A stretch of 9,195 nucleotides of DNA, taken from assembly GCA_028678815.1 (NCBI GenBank), contig JAJRCS010000203.1:1-9195 (forward strand). Direction: 5' to 3'. This document shows, one piece after another, positions 6,574-9,195 of the stretch. The stretch's first letter is position 1; each line of letters starts with the position of its first letter. A program made the position numbers and the translations under genes. The notes beneath the pieces are model-generated. The model saw only the letters and a program-made list of their open reading frames with translations. It made no database searches and had not been told where the DNA came from. Source of the stretch: Methanomicrobiales archaeon. GTDB taxonomy: Archaea > Halobacteriota > Methanomicrobia > Methanomicrobiales > JACTUA01.

Positions 6574-6963
6574 CTATGCACCGTTCCCGACCCGGAAGAC
6601 GATGACCACGCCCGCCACGATGAGGAGGATCCCCACCCATCTCCCCGCGGGGATCTGCTCCTTCAGGAAGACCATGGCCGCGATGGGGATGAAGGCGTAC
6701 ATGAGGGCGTACATGGGGTAGGCATAGCTCAGGTCCAGCCGGGAGAGGGCGAAGATCCAGCAGATGGCCCCGATCCCGTAGCAGACGAACCCGGCGAGGA
6801 TGACGGGGTTCGAGAGGATGGCGGCAACCGAGGAGACGATCCCGGAGGCGCCCGAGAGATCGATACCGGGCACCTGCCCGACCCCGGTCTTGAAGAGGAG
6901 CTCGCCGGAGACCCCGAGGGCGACGGCGACGAGGACGAGCCCGATGGGCCAGCTCAGGTTCAT
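6574..6963 (-). CDS. Four-helix SMR/EamA-type membrane protein, candidate lipid-sugar flippase
   Basis: A 129-residue membrane protein with four hydrophobic helices (about 5-25, 50-75, 78-97 and 106-124). The internal ATG at 6963 is chosen because it starts straight into helix 1. The alternative GTG at 7020 would add a 19-residue polar extension. Glu21 in helix 1 sits where SMR transporters have their essential acidic residue. The second half, with LSYAYPMYAL, then a Lys-Glu-Gln loop and G-x-LLI-x-AGV, is typical of single-domain EamA/DMT proteins such as ArnE/ArnF. Those flip aminoarabinose on undecaprenyl phosphate. Placed just upstream of a polyprenyl-phosphate sugar synthase, it is a candidate half of a dolichyl-phosphate-sugar flippase. 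A drug-efflux role is possible but less likely in this context. It likely works as a dimer, since only one half-sized copy is present. Confidence 0.8.
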   Translation of the reverse strand: MNLSWPIGLVLVAVALGVSGELLFKTGVGQVPGIDLSGASGIVSSVAAILSNPVILAGFVCYGIGAICWIFALSRLDLSYAYPMYALMYAFIPIAAMVFLKEQIPAGRWVGILLIVAGVVIVFRVGNGA

Positions 6964-7022
6964 GGTTCCCCGGTTATCATCGGTCTCCCCGGCTTGAATC
7001 CCTTTCGCCCCCCCTTCCACTC

Positions 7023-7034
7023 CCCCGGCCGGGG
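7023..7034. repeat. 12-base perfect palindrome in intergenic gap
   Basis: CCCCGGCCGGGG lies between the aminotransferase stop and the SMR-like start. In RNA it would form a self-complementary site or a very short stem. No T run follows, so it is not a clear terminator. High G+C makes chance occurrence fairly likely. Confidence 0.2.
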
Positions 7035-7046
7035 CCGGCGTTCATG

Positions 7047-8159
7047 CTACAGTCCCCCCTGGATCTCCCGGACGGCGGTTGCGACATGCATGATCTCCTC
7101 GTTGGTGAGCCCCGATCCCGACGGGAGGTACAGGCCCCGGCGCCCTATCTCCTCGGCGACGGGGTATCTCTCCCCGGTGAAGAGCCCCATGTCCCGGCAG
7201 ACCGGCTGCTCGTGGACCGGCATGAAGAAGGTCCGGGTCTCGATTCCCCGGTTCGCGAGCTCCCCCATGAGGGCATCCCTGCCCAGGCCGAACTCGTCCG
7301 TGATGAGGATGGAGTACATCCAGTACACGTTCCTCGCCCAGGGCCGTTCCACGGGGAACCGGATCCCGGGGATGCCCCGGAGGAGCCGGGTGTAGAGGGC
7401 GGCATGGGCCCGGCGCATCTCCACGAACTCGTCGATCCGCTCCAGCTGCGCGAGGCCGATGGCCGCCTGGATGTTCGTCATCCGGTAGTTGTACCCGACA
7501 TCGGTGTGGAGGAACCGGCGGTCCTTCTGGAAGGCGAGGTCCTTCAGGGACCGGGCCCGGTCGGCGATCTCCTCGTCGCCCGTGACGATCATCCCCCCCT
7601 CCCCGGTGGTGATGATCTTGTTCGCATAGAAGGAGAAGCAGGCGCAGTCCCCGAGCCCGCCGGCCTTCCTCCCCCTGTAGAGCGCCCCGTGGGCCTCTGC
7701 CGCGTCCTCCACCACCCACAGGTCGTGATCCCGGGCAACCCCGAGGATGGGGTCCATGTCGCAGGGATGGCCGTAGATATGGACCGGGAGGATAACCTTC
7801 GTCCGGGGGGTTACCTTCCCCGCGAGGGCCGTGGCATCCAGGTTCCAGGTGTCCGGCTCGGCATCCACGAGGACCGGCGTCGCCCCGCAGTAGAGGACGG
7901 CAAAGGCCGTGGACATCATGGTGAAGGCGGGGAGGATCACCTCGTCCCCCTTCCCCACCCCGAGGGCCGCGAGGGCGAGGTGGAGGGCCGTGGTCCCGTT
8001 CGTGGTGGAGATACCCTCGGATACGCCGCAGTACCGGGCAAACCCCTCCTCGAACTCGTTCACGTACCGGCCCTTCGAGGAGATCCAGTTGGTCCTCACG
8101 CAGTCGGTGACGTACTCGAGCTCCCTCCCCCCGAGAAGGGGTACACAGACCGGGATCAT
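7047..8159 (-). CDS. DegT/DnrJ/EryC1/StrS PLP aminotransferase, GDP-perosamine synthase-like
   Basis: A 370-residue sugar aminotransferase that likely turns GDP-4-keto-6-deoxymannose plus glutamate into GDP-perosamine. Start at 8159 (MIPVCVPLLGG) matches the start of E. coli O157 Per as I recall it, and a GGGGGAG ribosome site lies seven bases upstream. The ATG at 8216 would add 19 polar residues and overlap the cupin gene. Motifs: WISSKG (25-30), NGTTALHLAL (54-63), VHIYGHPCDM (126-135), VVEDAAEAHGA (149-159), and SFYANK-x-x-TTGEGGM with the PLP lysine at 181. YNYRMTNIQAAIGLAQLE and LPSGSGL follow. The WISSKG, YGHPCDM and YNYRMTN stretches are close to perosamine synthases, and the upstream gmd supplies the right substrate. 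Other 4-amino sugars are not excluded. Confidence 0.88.
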   Translation of the reverse strand: MIPVCVPLLGGRELEYVTDCVRTNWISSKGRYVNEFEEGFARYCGVSEGISTTNGTTALHLALAALGVGKGDEVILPAFTMMSTAFAVLYCGATPVLVDAEPDTWNLDATALAGKVTPRTKVILPVHIYGHPCDMDPILGVARDHDLWVVEDAAEAHGALYRGRKAGGLGDCACFSFYANKIITTGEGGMIVTGDEEIADRARSLKDLAFQKDRRFLHTDVGYNYRMTNIQAAIGLAQLERIDEFVEMRRAHAALYTRLLRGIPGIRFPVERPWARNVYWMYSILITDEFGLGRDALMGELANRGIETRTFFMPVHEQPVCRDMGLFTGERYPVAEEIGRRGLYLPSGSGLTNEEIMHVATAVREIQGGL

Positions 8160-8196
8160 CTCCCGGCTCCCCCGGTCACCGGTGGCCGGAGATCCC

Positions 8197-8595
8197 TCAG
8201 AAGAATTTCTTGTCATGGACCTTTCCCGTGTACGGGCCCTGCTTCACCTCGATGATCCGTGTCTCGCCCATGACCCGGATCCCGTGGCCCCCGGCGACGA
8301 AGAGGATGGTATCACCCGAGGTGAGATCCAGGGTCCTCACCTTCCTTCCCGCGGGATCAAAGAGGTCCACCGCGACCTGACCGCGATCCACGTGGACCAC
8401 CTCCTCCACGTCCCGGATGACCGCCTCCCTCGGGAGGTGGAGGTGGGGCCTGACCTCCTCGCCCGCCCGGTAGGTGTTCACCCCGAGCTGGAGGGGGTGC
8501 TCCGGGCCGCCGACGAAATGGACCCCCGGGGGCGAGAAGCCTGCCCGCACCACCCATGCGAGGGTCCTCCCGTCCGGGGCGCAGATCTCCTCCAT
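8197..8595 (-). CDS. Small cupin-fold protein of a sugar cluster
   Basis: A 132-residue single-domain cupin, unknown reaction. The ATG at 8595 follows the gmd stop by four bases, and GGTGAGG overlaps that stop, so translation is coupled. Putative metal ligands: His51 and His53 in RPHLHLPRE, Glu64 or Glu65 in RDVEEVVHV, and His104 in AGGHGIRV. These fit cupin motifs 1 and 2, with G72 and GDT (94-96) as structural turns. The tail IEVKQGPYTGKVHDKKFF is a signature I recall from cupins in polysaccharide loci. It is not clearly a FdtA/QdtA keto-isomerase. Lying between dehydratase and aminotransferase, it may act on the 4-keto sugar nucleotide or be a sensor, but that is inference. Confidence 0.8.
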   Translation of the reverse strand: MEEICAPDGRTLAWVVRAGFSPPGVHFVGGPEHPLQLGVNTYRAGEEVRPHLHLPREAVIRDVEEVVHVDRGQVAVDLFDPAGRKVRTLDLTSGDTILFVAGGHGIRVMGETRIIEVKQGPYTGKVHDKKFF

Positions 8596-8599
8596 GCCC

Positions 8600-9195
8600 T
8601 CACCGGTCGATCCGCTGGTACCTCGAGAGGATCCGGTCCTCGCCCGGGTAGTTCACGGCATCCCAGGGGAACCGCTCCCCGTTCTGCCACCGCTGCCACC
8701 GGTCCAGGTCCTCCTTCACCATGAGGGTGACGAGCTCGTCGAAGTGGACCCGCGGGCTCCACCCGAGCCGCTCCTCCGCCTTCGCGTAGTTCCCCTGGAG
8801 GAACCGGACATCGAGGGGCCGGAGGAACCGCTTGTCCACCTTCACATGGTCCTGCCAGTCGAGGCCGGCCACGGCAAAGGCCTTTTCGGCGAACTCCGCC
8901 ACCGAGTGGGACCGGTTCGTGGCCACCACGTAATCGCCGGGCTCCTCCTGCTGGAGCATGAGCCACATGGACTCCACGTAGTCGGGGGCATAGCCCCAGT
9001 CCCGCTTTGCATCCAGGTTGCCCACGAGGATCTTCTTCTGGAGGCCGAGGGCGATCTTCGCCACCGCGTTGGAGATCTTCCTCGTCACGAACTCGAGGCC
9101 CCGGAGGGGGCTCTCGTGGTTGAAGAGGATCCCGTTGCAGGCGAAGATCCGGTAGCCCTCCCGGTAGATCCGAGTGACCCAGTACCCGTAGAGCT
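8600..9195 (-). CDS. gmd: GDP-mannose 4,6-dehydratase, C-terminal part (cut by window end)
   Basis: The frame is open to the window end, with 198 codons visible. The ATG/GTG-like start near 9088 is internal, because the reading continues upstream with strong family sequence. The enzyme is an SDR-family dehydratase converting GDP-mannose to GDP-4-keto-6-deoxymannose with bound NADP. Visible motifs run from LYGYWVTRIYREGY at the edge, through CNGILFNHESPLRG, FVTRKIS, GNLDAKRDWGYAPDYVE and MWLMLQQEEPGDYVVAT, to the C-terminal LGWSPRV. The catalytic Tyr-x3-Lys lies at or just beyond the edge: the last two bases of what should be the Lys codon are the first visible. It is the first gene of the minus-strand set in view and gives the substrate for the perosamine-type aminotransferase. 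Its stop overlaps the ribosome site of the cupin. Confidence 0.95.
   Translation of the reverse strand, partial: LYGYWVTRIYREGYRIFACNGILFNHESPLRGLEFVTRKISNAVAKIALGLQKKILVGNLDAKRDWGYAPDYVESMWLMLQQEEPGDYVVATNRSHSVAEFAEKAFAVAGLDWQDHVKVDKRFLRPLDVRFLQGNYAKAEERLGWSPRVHFDELVTLMVKEDLDRWQRWQNGERFPWDAVNYPGEDRILSRYQRIDR

Noticed and set aside
6088..7395. 435-residue plus-strand frame across the GT2, SMR and aminotransferase genes
   Set aside because: It runs over three well-supported minus-strand genes, has low-complexity composition and no motifs.

Overview
The window looks like a chromosomal segment of a methanogenic archaeon, most likely of the order Methanomicrobiales. The genus cannot be fixed from the sequence alone. 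The clues are very high G+C coding sequence with AT-rich TATA-like boxes 26-31 bases upstream of several start codons (leaderless-style archaeal promoters), short T-run terminators, GGTGA/GGAG-type ribosome sites inside gene clusters, Thr/Pro-rich exported proteins rich in N-glycosylation sequons, and protein-family content.

Left part (1-2116). A methyltransferase gene, cut by the window edge, runs rightward and converges on a small secreted protein gene (569-1060, minus). A stretch without a visible gene (1061-1272) follows. Next is a two-gene minus-strand unit: a 232-residue Thr/Pro-rich, sequon-rich exported protein (1418-2116), then a 44-residue four-cysteine protein (1273-1407) that is easily overlooked. 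That unit ends in a T7 terminator.

Middle (2117-3593). A divergent promoter region separates the exported-protein unit from a rightward type II mannose-1-phosphate guanylyltransferase gene (ManC-like), which supplies GDP-mannose. The promoter region carries two back-to-back TATA-like boxes and two small palindromes.

Right part (3601-9195). Seven minus-strand genes read right to left. In order of transcription they are GDP-mannose 4,6-dehydratase (cut by the window end), a small cupin, a perosamine-synthase-like PLP aminotransferase, a four-helix SMR/EamA-type membrane protein, a dolichyl-phosphate-mannose-synthase-like GT2, a class I methyltransferase, and a multi-membrane GT87-like (GT-C fold) glycosyltransferase with its own promoter. 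Most of the first five are closely spaced.

Read together, ManC makes GDP-mannose, Gmd converts it to GDP-4-keto-6-deoxymannose, and the aminotransferase would give GDP-perosamine (GDP-4-amino-4,6-dideoxymannose). The GT2, flippase-like protein and GT-C enzyme could load a sugar on a polyprenyl phosphate, flip it and transfer it outside the cell. The methyltransferase and cupin may modify the sugar. The logic resembles the bacterial ArnC/ArnE-F/ArnT route and archaeal N-glycosylation, but the linkage between steps is inferred. No RNA genes, CRISPR arrays or mobile elements were seen.
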